Part shown: in pieces, positions 36,414-46,828 of the stretch
How the letters are laid out: each line of letters opens with the position of its first letter
Numbering within the stretch: position 1 is the first letter of the stretch
NCBI GenBank assembly: GCA_030998225.1
Contig: JAPYXD010000419.1
Span: 1-64,000 of the forward strand
Direction of reading: 5' to 3'
Length of the DNA stretch: 64,000 nt
Source: Diplolepis rosae
Lineage: Eukaryota; Arthropoda; Insecta; Hymenoptera; Diplolepididae
Program-made: the position numbers and the translations under genes
The notes under the pieces: generated by a model
Told to the model about the DNA's origin: nothing
Seen by the model: only the letters and a program-made list of their open reading frames with translations
Databases searched by the model: none

Positions 36414-37285
36414 GGGGTATTCTAGTCTAGAGGCTCGATTTTAAGGTGATTTTATGGGCGTGATGAAAAAAAAACAGTAAAAATTGTTACTATCCGTTTT
36501 CTATCAGTTTTTTATTAATATTTGAAGAGTATAAAAATGTATAAAAGTTGAAAAAAATTCAAAATTGAAGTCGGTAGAGTCCGGCAAAGTGGGGACTCAA
36601 AAAAAGGTGTCTCCTGGTTGACGAGATTCCAATCCTCCTAGTGATCTGAAAAAAAAAATTATAGAGAATTCTTATTAAACAAGGAGGTAGAATTATCTGG
36701 ACGTAGCCGATTTGAAAATTTTTTTTTCACAAAATGGCGCCTTTTTGAAAAAAAGGTCATTTTTTTGCCTTCTATTTTCAACTTTGGGAATTTTTTAAAA
36801 ATAGTAAAAATAAAAAATTCCAAAATCCCCTAGGTGGGGACAATTTCGACAGTATTAAGAAAGTCTGTACTAAATTTCAAGTAAATCGGCGCATTAGAAC
36901 TTGAGATATCATGTTAAGCGTATCGAAAAAAGTAGTTTCGAAAAAAACGCGTTTAAAGTTTGCAGTCTCATTTCGGACAGTCTGAGTGGTTTAATAGTAT
37001 GTTATACTTACATTTTTGCAATCAGCCATCCCAGCCTCATACAATGTTCCTTCCTCCACCTCAAAAGCTACATTGTTAGCAGATCTTTCAGCCATGCGAG
37101 CAGTTCTGCCTTCTTTGGAAGCCGGGTAGTAGCTGGAGAGTACCTATCGCTACTATTGATTCGTTCCGGCCGGACCGGTTTAGTTGGCGCGTCACAAAAT
37201 TACTATAACTGCAAAAATAATTTGAATTTCCGTAAATCCTCTTAGAGAAAAAATTGATTTTTTCGAATTTCTAGACTAGAACACC
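36414..37285. mobile_element. MITE with TTAA target duplication
   Basis: The ends are GGGGGTATTCTAGTCTAGA and its near-complement TCTAGACTAGAACACCCCC, each flanked by TTAA. The length is about 870 bp. The interior has no transposase, only AT-rich sequence and a short less AT-rich patch near 37080-37190. TTAA duplications point to the piggyBac superfamily or a similar TTAA-using transposon. The ORF at 36901-37245 is not recognised. Confidence 0.8.
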
Positions 37286-37637
37286 CCCTTAATAAAACAA
37301 ATTGCTATGGATGTTGAATCTTCTAATGAAGTTTTTATTCGTAATACTGTATTTTTTAGAAATGCAAAGTTGTTCTGAGTGCGAATTTCGTTCAATTTTT
37401 TGCAATTTTTACTGATAAAATTTGGTTGGTCATTTCGATCGGTTTTTTCCGATTCATTAATTAAGATCTTTATCTTTGCAGTACTCAAAATTATGTAATT
37501 TTTATATTGCAAATTAACGTGAAATAAATACTCATTATTAATCCTTTGTTCAGTAAGTATTTCATAATTGAGGGGTGGATCTCCTGTTAGTTTAATAAGT
37601 TTGTTCAATAAATTAACAAAAGCAACATGTGGCATTA
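37286..37637 (-). pseudogene. Unknown ORF fragment with dsRBD-like look
   Basis: The minus-strand ORF reads HVAFVNLLNKLIKLTGDPPL followed by NYEIL and later LFHVNLQYKNY. An N-x-L-x-K-L-x-x-x-x-P-x-Y-E pattern followed by an F-x-V-x-V strand resembles the first helix and strands of a double-stranded-RNA-binding domain. It ends artificially inside the MITE (ICFIK, then MITE sequence). It starts two bases after the stop of the upstream glycoprotein-like frame, so the two may once have been one gene. The function is unknown. Confidence 0.4.
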
Positions 37638-38075
37638 TTAAGATGTTAGATTTGGATAGAGTATTGTGTTCCAGAATGTTCGTCTATATTCTACGTCTGT
37701 ACAGTATGTGTCGAAAAGTATGCATATTATTCCAGATCCTAATGGAATTTTATTTGAATTTAAATGAATAGTCGCAAAATATGCTTGCAAAGTTATTTTA
37801 AATATTGCTTGGACTACAATATTTTTCCATGTTCCGTATGGGTCCGAAAATGGTGTGCAAGTACAGTCTCCATTAGGTGTTACAGAACCTGCTAAGGTAT
37901 CGCTATGGAATCAAGTTTTATTTATAATACATTTCATTTTGGTATTCGAAGGGAATGGGCTACTAAAAATGTTCCTATTGTGTGCATTTGGTTACATTGA
38001 TCTCGTGTGACATCTTGTATATATTCACTGTGGCCATTTGCAACTATGGAAATGTGTGAATGTATATCATAATGA
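37638..38075 (-). pseudogene. Viral glycoprotein-like fragment fused to Gypsy RNase H
   Basis: Just after the RNase H frame loses similarity (about 38075), the minus strand keeps an open frame with DVTRDQCNQMH. After one frameshift and one stop it continues open for about 80 codons to 37638, with CTCTPFSDPYGTWKN and later FDTYCTDVE followed by FW. The Cys spacing, the S-D-P-Y-G-T-W block and W/C pairs do not fit Gypsy RNase H or integrase. They remind me of the class of arthropod negative-strand-virus glycoproteins (chuvirus type) that occur as endogenous copies and as env genes of some retroelements. No signal peptide or anchor is visible. Confidence 0.35.
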
Positions 38076-39133
38076 GCAAGTCTCCTAACTCTAGTAAGGA
38101 TAATGTCGTAATATTTGATTGATTTGATTAATTTTCTTGAAAAATATGCTACTGGTTTTTCTATTTTTGGGGTTTCGTTTAGTTGTGGCTGTTTCAATTC
38201 AGCACCTATGCCTTTTAAACTTGTGTCTGTGTACATATGTATTGGTAAGTCTGGGTCAAAGATGGCTAATACCGGTTGAGTACAGAGAAAGTTTTTCATG
38301 TATTCGAAGACTTTTTGACATTCCTCCGACCAGATGAATTCTTGTCCTTTTCTTAGTAAATTATGCAATGGATCCAGGATTTGTGAAATTTTTGGTACAT
38401 ATTCATTATAAAAGTTGATTTTTCCTAAAAATTGTCGAAAATTTTTTTTATTTTCCGGAATAGGAAAATTTCTTATGGAAATCAAATTATCTTTTATTGG
38501 AGAAATGGAGTTGTGTCTTATTATGTGGCCTAGATATTGTACGGAGTCCAATGCAAATGTGCATTTTGAAAGTTTCAATCGGAATCCTTCTTCCATTATT
38601 GCTTGTAGTAATTTTGATAGATGGTCTATATGTTCCTCGAAAGATTTTGAAAATATCAATATGTCGTCTATATAATTGAATGAAAAATTTGCTAAATTAT
38701 GTTTTCTTATTATATTACTTAACATTCTTTGGAAAATAGCCGGTGACAGTTTTAATCCAAATGGTAAGCAAGTCCATTGAAAATGACCTTCTTGGGTTAC
38801 AAAGCCTGTTTTTCGTTTATCTTCAATTCGTAAAGGAATGAACCAAAATGCCGAATTTATATCAAGTTTTGAGAAATATCTGCAATTTCTTGTTTTTATT
38901 ATTAAATCTTCAATTAATGCGAATGGTTGTGATTGAGGAACTATTATCTTATTTAAATCTCTGAAACCTATACATAATCTTCATTTTTTGTTTTCATCTC
39001 TTTTATAAGCTAATGTTACTGGAACAGCGAAGGGACTGTATGATTCTTCTATTAGATTTCTTTTGAGTAACTCTGAGATTTGCTCTTCTATTTCTTTCCT
39101 GTCTTCAATAGTGCATCTATATGGTCTTTTGCT
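38076..39133 (-). pseudogene. pol: Gypsy reverse transcriptase and truncated RNase H
   Basis: The minus-strand sequence carries RT fingers (39133-38990, with a stop), a palm, and the ORF 37934-38725 with the active site FNYIDDILIF (Y-I-D-D). RT continues with YLGHIIRHNSISP and FRQFLGKINFYNEYVPK. RNase H follows with MYTDTSLKGIGAELKQ and PVAYFSRKL. The RNase H E- and second D-containing segments are missing because the sequence changes character at about 38075. Upstream stops and a frameshift separate this from protease. This Gypsy is distinct from the intact provirus. Confidence 0.9.
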
Positions 39134-39691
39134 TCAGTACTGATCTATTATAAGATATATTCTGGCTTCGTAATCCCTTACGGTGCCTATATCATACTTA
39201 TCTTTTGCAAATATATTTTTATATTTGTCTATTAGATTCATTATTATTGTTTCTTCATGATGATTTAAGTGATTTGTTAAAACATTGAAATTATTTATTT
39301 CAACATGTTCATTGAAATTTATTTGATACTCTTTTATTATTGGTTCTGTAGATTCGGAACTTTTCTGTTCTATCTCTAATTTCTCATTTTGTATCAATTT
39401 AAATTTTGTTATACAATCTAATCCTACTAGAAAGTTATATTTAAAATTCTCATTATTAATTATGAACACATTTATGTGGTCCTCTATGTTCATGATTTTT
39501 ATTTTTATTAATCCATCTGTCTCATACCCACCATTAATTGTTCTCAAATTCGTTTTTCCTATATTATTATCTTTAGATTTTAATTGTACCAGCTTTGAAT
39601 TTATTAATGAAACATTGGGTCCTGGATCATAAATAGCAGGTATTTCTAAAACATCATTTAGTTTAATATTGAGTTCGATTAATGGTGTCAC
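39134..39691 (-). pseudogene. pol: Gypsy protease and pre-RT region
   Basis: A 185-codon minus-strand ORF contains a retropepsin-like core: LEIPAIYDPGPNVSLINSKL, then a GLIKIKI strand, then NFLVGLDCI, the G-x-D loop of retroviral-type proteases. It continues into the pre-RT segment NIFAKDKYDIG. The catalytic D-S/T-G is D-P-G here, as in the intact provirus. A stop at 39134 interrupts the run into RT. Confidence 0.8.
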
Positions 39692-40340
39692 TATTAGTTT
39701 TTTGGATCATCGTTTCAATTGTAAGTTTCAGAAGTGCACAACTATACCAATATACGGCACCCTTTTCCATAAAAGATTTTAAAATCTCTATTTTTTTCTC
39801 GTCTGTTGTTATTTCAAACCATGCACATTTTTTTTCAAAATTGTTAATCCATTGATTTGCGTTTGAATTTTTACCGTCAAACTTTTCGATTGTAAATTCT
39901 TTAGCTAGTTTTCCTAAATTTTTCTCTTGTGATTTTTCTTGGCTTTTTTCAAGTAATTTTTCCAGTAATTTTACTAAAGGTTGTTCTGAAGCATTAACCA
40001 ATATGTCACTATTTTCTTGTTTTTCAATTATTTCTTCTAAATATTGGCCCTCATATTGCATATTTCCATCTTCATCGTAATAAATATTTTCTAATTCTTT
40101 AGTTAAATTAATCCATACTTTCCTCATTTGACCTCTTTGTTTAATAGTTTTCTTTACCTTAGCAAATGAAGACGTTTTTATAAGCTGCGTGTGGGTGAGT
40201 GCATTCAAATTCTCGTGTGGAATTTTATAATTGCGGCCATCCGGCGTGGTGATTCTGGTTACACACAACACACTAGATTTTTCATCAACGGCTGGTAGCA
40301 TCTTGAACGTAAATTCTAATTTGTCCATCGTGATATACAA
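39663..40340 (-). CDS. gag: Gypsy Gag-like protein
   Basis: A 225-codon minus-strand ORF overlaps the start of the protease ORF by about 30 bases in another frame, a typical gag-pol junction. After a basic N-terminal half there is an amphipathic repeat (EKLLEKSQEKSQEK), then EFTIEKFDGKNSNANQWINN and ILKSFMEKGAVYWYS, the standard capsid segment of Ty3/Gypsy Gag (F-D/G-x... W-x-x-x-F and L-x-G-x-A-x-x-W). No CCHC knuckle is seen before the ORF ends. No LTR was found upstream. Confidence 0.8.
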   Translation of the reverse strand: MYITMDKLEFTFKMLPAVDEKSSVLCVTRITTPDGRNYKIPHENLNALTHTQLIKTSSFAKVKKTIKQRGQMRKVWINLTKELENIYYDEDGNMQYEGQYLEEIIEKQENSDILVNASEQPLVKLLEKLLEKSQEKSQEKNLGKLAKEFTIEKFDGKNSNANQWINNFEKKCAWFEITTDEKKIEILKSFMEKGAVYWYSCALLKLTIETMIQKTNSDTINRTQY

Positions 40341-41110
40341 CGAGAATGTGGTTTTATAATGTTCTCTTATGTTTTATAATGTTTATATCAAGCTTCTATA
40401 ACACACTTTCTTCTTCTTTTGAGGTTAGAAAAAAAAATGAATTGGTTCTCTGTGAATAACAAAGAAACAACATTCAATGTTATTATTCACAAGGTTGTTT
40501 TTGGATTACTTTTACAATATTTAATTTCGTTGTTTTTGGTACCTCTCAATTAATCATACTCATTAACACGTGCGGATTTCATCATCACCCGTATATTCAG
40601 GGATCTGATTTACCAACCTGGTTACGCGCGCAACTCAATTAGGATAATTTCCTTACATATTTTTTTAAGTTAATGATTTATTTTTTGTATTTTGTGTACC
40701 TAGTTTATTATATCCAACATGTCGGCTATGACAATGTGATCTGATAGGCGTAGACTGAGAATTAAATTTTTGTCTGCGTCCGGTCCTCTTGTTTTTATTG
40801 TTGAAAAAAAGTCTTTTATTGTATCTGGATTGTTTAGGTTCCTGCTCCATGTGGGAATATTACAGTCATCTTGGTTAAAACTTCTAGTTTGAATTAAGTG
40901 TGGCCAGAGAGTTATCATGTCGATAAAATAGGGAACTATTCAATAAAATCGTCAATGCGTTTCCAATGAATTTGATCCAATGTATCTGGAATAACGTGTT
41001 AGGTCTCAAATTTCATGACTATTTAGTGTTACATAAGTTTTTTTTATAAATTCTTTTTCATTATTTACCAAAAAAACAAGGACAAATTTCTATATTTTTG
41101 ATTTACTGTA
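40341..41110. other. No recognised feature
   Basis: AT-rich upstream flank of the minus-strand Gypsy. An LTR and primer site would be expected here, but I could not recognise them. Minus-strand ORFs 40665-40918 are unassigned. Confidence 0.35.
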
Positions 41111-41111
41111 T

Positions 41112-41112
41112 A

Positions 41113-41153
<41 letters not shown>
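41112..41153. repeat. (TA)n microsatellite
   Basis: About 20 uninterrupted TA units within AT-rich DNA. Confidence 0.95.
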
Positions 41154-41158
<5 letters not shown>

Positions 41159-41339
41159 GTCTTTTTTATAATTAAAGTAAAGCCAAATTATTTCTATTCG
41201 TTTACTTTTATATGTGCACATCTGAGTGTTTCAGTCTATTAATGTGAACTACAGGAAGTTTGCCTTTATAACTGATTTTAAAATTTTAAATTGAAATGAT
41301 CATTATGATCATTATCGTCTTCTTCAGAGTTTATTTAAT

Positions 41340-41600
41340 ATCTTCGGTTTAGTTTCAAATTTTCTTCAAAATAAGGATCTTCAAATTCTTCTTCAAAGTT
41401 TTCTCCATGGCTCTCTTCAACCCTCTTTTCAAAATTTTCTTTAAAATTATCTTCAAAATTCCCGTCAAATTTCTTTCCGAAATCTTCTTTAGAATTATGT
41501 TCGTAATTTTCCTTGTAATTTTTTTCATAATTTCCTTCGTCAGTTCATTCAATGTTGTTGATTTTATCTTCTGAGGTTGAAATATAATTTTCACTTTCAT
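41340..41600 (-). repeat. Short-period coding-like minisatellite
   Basis: The minus strand repeats variants of GAAAATTTTGAAGAT-like units of 15-18 bases, giving a Lys/Leu/Ile-rich 81-codon ORF (41355-41600). Long low-complexity frames like this are best read as a minisatellite, though a relic of a charged repeat protein is possible. Confidence 0.6.
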
Positions 41601-41654
41601 CGTATTAAAAGTACAATTGAAATAAATAATTAAAACAGTGTGTATGTATAAATG

Positions 41655-41740
41655 TGAATATAAAATAACAGATGGTGTGCCGGTGTCAGTGTGCGAATCT
41701 ACTGTGTGTGAGTAGGTGTGTGGGTGTGTGTGTGCGCGAG
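41655..41740. repeat. GT-rich low-complexity tract
   Basis: An interrupted GT/GTGTG run, ending in GCGCGAGC at the edge of the GC-rich island. Confidence 0.7.
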
Positions 41741-42960
41741 CACAGGCCTAGCGGTTCGGGCTTATGGACCGGTTTATCGTTGACATTTCAAAATTTCTAT
41801 AAAACACTAAAAAATCGTAGGGGTTAAAAGATCGGCGGTTCACAATGTATTGTCGTAGCCCGATTCCCCTCGGGGGGCGCGTTCACCCAAATCTCTCATC
41901 CGGTCGCTCGTTTAGTTGGCCACGGTCTAGTCTTGATCATTTAGGGAGGGGCGCCCTCAGCGGTATCTGAGCGTTCGCGCCCCACCCTCGGTGCCTCAGC
42001 CATGGCAATATCCAGAGCAGTATCCGGTCGGTAATTCCCCAGGTCGGCCCGGTCACTGGTATTTGACGGGACCCGGTCCTGGGCGGGGTCTCGGCTATGG
42101 AACGATCCACAAGGCCGAAGGTACTGGTGTGTCGGTCAGTCGGTCGGTATATTCGTCCGGTGAGGTGATCAGGTTTACGTTGCCCCGGTGAGAACCGTGT
42201 GAGGCGGGAACCAGGCGTGCCCGATATCACGCACCGCCCCCTCTTCCCATGGCCAATGGCTTCTGCCATTGGTCAGGGGACGAGCTGGTTCGCCGGTTTT
42301 GTTTATACAGACTGGTATGTTTGAATTTGGTTATGTGCGGATGGGTACGGTGGAATACGGTTAGGTTTGGTTAGGTACGGTTGGGTACGGTTAGATCCGG
42401 CGGTAGCGTCGTTTGTGTTTGTCCTGGTACAGCCTGAGTAGCACCCAGTCAGAGGAACCTGACGGTGGGTGCCAGCTCCCGCCGAGGGTCGACCATGGGG
42501 GAACCCATCGATCGATGCTCAGTGTGGCCGGACCAGGAAGACCGGTGTCGGTGAGTTCCTGGCGTCGTATGACGGTCACCACCTGGCTTCGCCTAGAGCA
42601 ACACCCAGCCAGGGGAACCTGACGCTGGGTGTCAGCTCCCACCGAAAGTCGACCATGGGGGAACCCATCGATCGACGCTCGGTCCGGCTTCACCAGGTGT
42701 CTGGCGGTCGGGGTCGGAGATACCCTTCTATGGGGGAACCCATCAGGAGAGGCATCTCCATGCCGTCCGTCTAGAGCGCCGCTCCCGTGTGACTCGGATC
42801 AACGCTTCAGCCGAACTGCCCAGTCTCGGCGCGCGGAACGGCGGTCGGTGGGGGTACTCACGTGAGTAGCGCAGTGGGAGTATCCCTCCGAACGCCGCGA
42901 TAGGGGCACGGTGGCGTAGCGCGTATGTACGGTTCGTTACAATCGCTTTCATGTATAGTA
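41741..42960. repeat. GC-rich island with 160-bp tandem repeats
   Basis: About 1.2 kb of strongly GC-rich DNA lies between AT-rich neighbours. From about 42430 two units with a 160-bp period share GTCGACCATGGGGGAACCCA (42488 and 42648), and a partial third copy (GGGGGAACCCATC) is near 42730. 42335-42400 holds a degenerate run of GGTTAGGTT/GGTACGGTT units. ORFs on both strands here are composition artefacts. It is not rRNA as far as I can tell. Confidence 0.65.
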
Positions 42961-42997
42961 ATTTCTTTCGGCCTGTTGGCATTTATCCTTTTTTTTT
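42961..42997. other. Junction into foldback copy
   Basis: Short poly-T containing junction before the foldback arm. Confidence 0.4.
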
Positions 42998-43180
42998 TCT
43001 TGGCTTCAATGAAAGATAATATTTTAGAATTTATGTCGTATAATTTTCAGATTTTGAATAAAATTTTCCTAGGTCATGCAAAAAGTTGAAGTTGAGGTAG
43101 AGAATGTGAGAAAATCTTGAATTTTTTTTTAACTCCTCACGTGCTGTATTATTTTCAGAAGGTCAAAAAAATATTTGTTG
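42998..43180 (+). repeat. Foldback family B arm, part upstream of the provirus
   Basis: Matches 21660-21842 closely and continues at 62167-62323 after the provirus. Only the right arm of the foldback is present. It was the insertion target of the retroelement. Confidence 0.92.
43177..43180. other. Target-site duplication GTTG, left copy
   Basis: GTTG here and at 62167-62170 flank the LTRs. The empty relative at about 21838-21842 has the target once. Confidence 0.88.
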
Positions 43181-45337
43181 TGTTACGTGCGAGTCTATAA
43201 AATAAAATCTTTTTGCTGAACTAATGTCGGTATAAAATATTATACTCAATGCTGACATTAGTTCATGAGTTACAATGAAGCAAGTCTACGCTTGAATCGC
43301 TCGTAACCTGAGCCTTCCTGATAACCACCGCGACTCAACATTTCTGGGGTGGCGAGTTGGTTCGAGGCAAATGCGAGTGAAGAATGGGAGAGAGCAAAGT
43401 GTAAGAATGAGAGAGCGCGGGAAAGGTAGAAGTAGATCGAGATGCTATGTAACACGCTCGTCCCACCGCTACAAATAAGAGTAAGGAGAAGCGATTAAAA
43501 ATAATGTACGACTCGAAAGAAGTTTTCATGAGCGTCAAAATCCCAATTTATAAATTCCAGGACGATCAGTTATCCTCATTCAAAAACCTATGTAGCCATG
43601 TACGAGAGGCTTTTCGATATGGGTTCTGAATGGGATAACTTTTGCGAATCTAACTATGTTGCACGCATTGAAATTAATGTGACATGCACGTGTGTATATA
43701 TGTACATACATATGCATATATGTATGTGTACTGCATGCCTACCACACGAAAATCATCTCATGAATAAAAAAGAATGAACAAATAGGGAAGATGAAAGAAA
43801 TGGAAAAGAGATGTAAGGAATAGAATAGGAAAAAGGAGAACGAAAGAGAGAAGAGGGAGAGAGAGAGAGCTATCTCCCTGCAGCTCAAGCTAGCATCTCG
43901 CGTTAAAGCCATCTTTCTGCTTTTGCTTGCTTCCATCTTTCTGCTTTTGCTTGCTTCCATCTTTCGTCCGCCCAGGCACGCACCAAAGAAGGCAGATATA
44001 TGCATATATTTTACCCGATTCTATGACTGCCACGATCCGACTCTGCGCTCAGCGTAAGGTCCAGCACACACCTACCCCTTCCCGTACCCCGCACCCATCC
44101 AAGCCTAAATGCTTGCCGACTGACCTACCATAACAAAAGCCACGTGCTTTTAAGACATCAAATAAAATCCTCTGAACAATGGAATTGTTTCAGTAACAAT
44201 TTTCCTAATAACAATTAAAATTCAGACAAACTATAATATTTCAATCCAACCTGAATTAGGAGAAACTAAAAATCGTTTCTAAAATAATTAATGGATATGA
44301 ATCGAATGATAGTTGCGAGCCACTTCCTTTTGCTAAGATAGCAAGGATGAAGGTATCCAATAACACCTATGGGTCAGCAAAAGTCGGATTACTAAAATTC
44401 AGCATTCACATAGTTTCCCACGTACCCCTGCCACATTTATTTCATCCAATCCAAAACTCCTTAGCAAACAAAAATCCCTACCATGCTCACCGGGCGATGA
44501 GCTTAAGAGTTGGATCTAAACCAGGCAATTACGCAGTCTTCTAAGTGTCTTGATTAGATCTTGACCTTAGAATAATAAAGAAAATACTTTTCTTTTATCA
44601 TGCCCGTCTGCGGTCTAGATCGACAGTTCCTTCGCGATTCGTTAGTCGAGTAAAATCGTAAAATTTTTATCTAACGAGTATTTATTTATTTTTGGAATCG
44701 TGTCGGGCGGACGAAAAAACCCAAAAGTCTTCATCTAGACGGAAGCAAATTTATACTTGAATATATTCAAGTATATTTCAATCTTCGGCGGGCTAATTTA
44801 AAGTCCAAAATTCCTATTTGAAGGAACGACAAAAGCAGGTGGCGAAACGGTAATTTCTTTGGTGTGCGCATATTGTGCGCGACCGACCAATAAGACTCAA
44901 GTTGTGATTTCTTCGCAACAACAGGAAACCACTGCCCGGTCTAGGACGAATAAGGAGCCCAGGGGTAAACCTCTCTCTCTCTCCTAGTACTGGTAGAATT
45001 AGGAAAAACTCGATGTAAGGTATTGTTCTAATTATATGTATGTGTGTACCCCACATTTAATTTTTTTTTTCACCTGTTTGGAAAAATAAAAATTGGTAAT
45101 TTTTGAACTTATCCTTTCATTCAGCTTTATTTTCAAGAAAAAGGGGGTTTTCTTGTGCAAAGGGTATAGCCTCCTCAGTCAGAGGAGAGGGCAAATACGA
45201 TCCCAGATTAAAAACAAATTTTGGTTTACTAAATTTTAAATTTCCTAAGCTCAGAGTTTGGCAGTTTGGAGCCTCAAGCGGGCGAGTAATCGAACTTAAT
45301 ATTTCATTGTATTGGGTTTAGTTATTCGTACGTAACA
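43181..45337 (+). repeat. 5' LTR
   Basis: 2157 bp, TGTTACG...CGTAACA. Compared with the 3' LTR I see one substitution (the C/T in AAAAGCAGG near 44836), one (CT)2 difference at 44972-44985, and three homopolymer length differences. It contains two tandem 24-bp units around CTTTCTGCTTTTGCTTGC (43910-43957). It lacks ORFs with recognisable content; the small ORFs on both strands repeat exactly in the other LTR. It should carry the promoter and polyadenylation signals, but I could not pin a TATA box. Confidence 0.97.
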
Positions 45338-45343
45338 AACTGA

Positions 45344-45361
45344 TGGTGGCAGCGGTGGGAT
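45344..45361 (+). promoter_or_regulatory. Primer-binding site for tRNA-Leu
   Basis: TGGTGGCAGCGGTGGGAT starts 6 bases after the LTR and is complementary to the 3' 18 bases (with CCA) of the AAG/UAG-type tRNA-Leu. This is where minus-strand DNA synthesis would be primed. Confidence 0.88.
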
Positions 45362-45549
45362 TTTTGTCTCGCGCTTTACCTAGCCACGTTACACGTTGCA
45401 GAGTCACACTCACCAACCGCTTGCAACTGCTTTCTGATCTTAATTGTTTCTGCTTTTCATATTAATATTGATCTGTCAAATTTCTGGGATTAAATTTACT
45501 CCCTTTTCCAAAAACAAAATCCTTTTATTTTCCAAAATTGTGTTCTCGA

Positions 45550-46005
45550 GAATTCCCCTTTATGCTTTTCAGCAGAAGGTAAATTCTTAAATTTAGGCTT
45601 TTATGCTCTTTAGCAGAAAGAATAAATTTCGAACGTCAGTTTTATTCCATCTTTATTCCAATTTTCTTTTAATAGGAATTTACACTTATGCTCTTTAGCA
45701 GAGTGTCAATTCCAGAATTAACTCTTTTATGCTCTTTAGCAGAAAGCATTGATTCGAAAAAAGAAAATTATTTTTATTCCTAAAAATTGTGTTCTCGAGA
45801 ATTCCCCTTTATGCTTTTTAGCAGAAGGTAAATTCTTAAATTTAGGCTTTTCTGCTCTTTAGCAGAAAGAATAAATTTCGAACATCAATTTTATTTCAAA
45901 TCATCTCTTTCAACTCATTTTCGTGTAGGAATTACCCTTTATGCTTTTCAGCAGAAGGACAATTCCATAACTTGCGCTTTTATGCTCTTTAGCAGAAAGC
46001 TTAAG
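45550..46005 (+). repeat. Leader array of eight mini-hairpins in four paired units
   Basis: The motif TATGCTCTTTAGCAGA (variants CTTTTC, TTTTTA) occurs eight times, starting at 45561, 45602, 45687, 45728, 45810, 45851, 45940 and 45981. Within every pair the spacing is exactly 41 bases, and pairs recur every 123-130 bases. Each copy can form a small stem (TGCT/AGCA, or CTGCT/AGCAG in the sixth) with a CTTT-type loop. Its location just after the primer site suggests an RNA function such as packaging, dimerisation or translation control, which is an inference. Confidence 0.85.
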
Positions 46006-46033
46006 TTTAACGAAAAATTCTTTACCTTTCCTC

Positions 46034-46348
46034 ATGTTGCAACCTACCCCTAATAGAGATTGCAAACGCAAATCAAAGTCTCGAGCAGGAAGACAGGTCA
46101 GACAAAGAACAATTCAGCAATTAGAAGAATTAAAATCAATTTCTAACAATTTTGGGGATACGGTCCCCACTGCAACACCCGAGGCTCCAACCCAAACTTT
46201 CGACCCGCAGGAATTAGAAATCAGAGAAATAAATAATTTCGACGAATTTTCATTCTTTTTTGAAAATCTACTCAACAAGGCGGAAATTGACTTGAGGAAA
46301 TTCCAGCAGGCAAAACAAGAGTCTCAAGGAGCGTCCACTTCCAAATAA
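46034..46348 (+). CDS. Leader ORF 1, unknown 104-residue protein
   Basis: The ORF begins with an ATG right after the hairpin array. It has a basic N-terminus (DCKRKSKSRAGRQVRQRTIQ), an acidic middle (DPQELEIREINNFDEFSFFF) and a Gln/Ser-rich end. It is well formed and unlike the shadow ORFs. It lies between primer site and gag, where errantiviruses normally have untranslated leader. No family is recognised. It could be an accessory protein, an upstream ORF that regulates gag translation, or a first exon; a splice donor was not identified. Two further repeats and leader ORF 2 follow. Confidence 0.5.
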   Translation: MLQPTPNRDCKRKSKSRAGRQVRQRTIQQLEELKSISNNFGDTVPTATPEAPTQTFDPQELEIREINNFDEFSFFFENLLNKAEIDLRKFQQAKQESQGASTSK

Positions 46349-46433
46349 TAAGCTTGTTTAGCTCTCTATTCTCGACACACGTATATTGCACATTTCTTCC
46401 AACCCATTTAGTATACTCTACCATTATCATATA

Positions 46434-46775
46434 TACCGGTGGAAGGAGAATAATGTAACAGAGTTTTGATTGGGTTTTATTCAACCAAAATTCTAGTGGT
46501 TCTCTCGCTCTGAAGTACGTACGTTGAGTCACTGACTCTGTTGTCACCGTTGAGCGTTTGAATTAATTATTCCCCTTTTTCCATAGAGTAACGAGAGGAA
46601 AATTCAAATCCTAATTTCCCTTTTAATTTGAATCTTCTGAAAATTCTTCCGCTCTGTGGTACGTACGTTGAGTCATAGGCTCTGTTGTCCACGTCGAGCG
46701 TTTGAATACTCATTATTCTATGTCCTAGTTCTGACAAATTCAATCCAAGTAAACATCTAGTCGATCTTTATTGAA

Positions 46776-46828
<53 letters not shown>

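Noticed and set aside
42391..42982. Overlapping ORFs in the GC-rich island
   Set aside because: Present on both strands and several frames, explained by low stop-codon frequency and tandem repeats.
43739..44005. LTR antisense ORF with a repeated MEASKSRK motif
   Set aside because: Produced by a 24-bp tandem repeat in the LTR, followed by low-complexity Ser/Phe; identical in both LTRs, no coding evidence.
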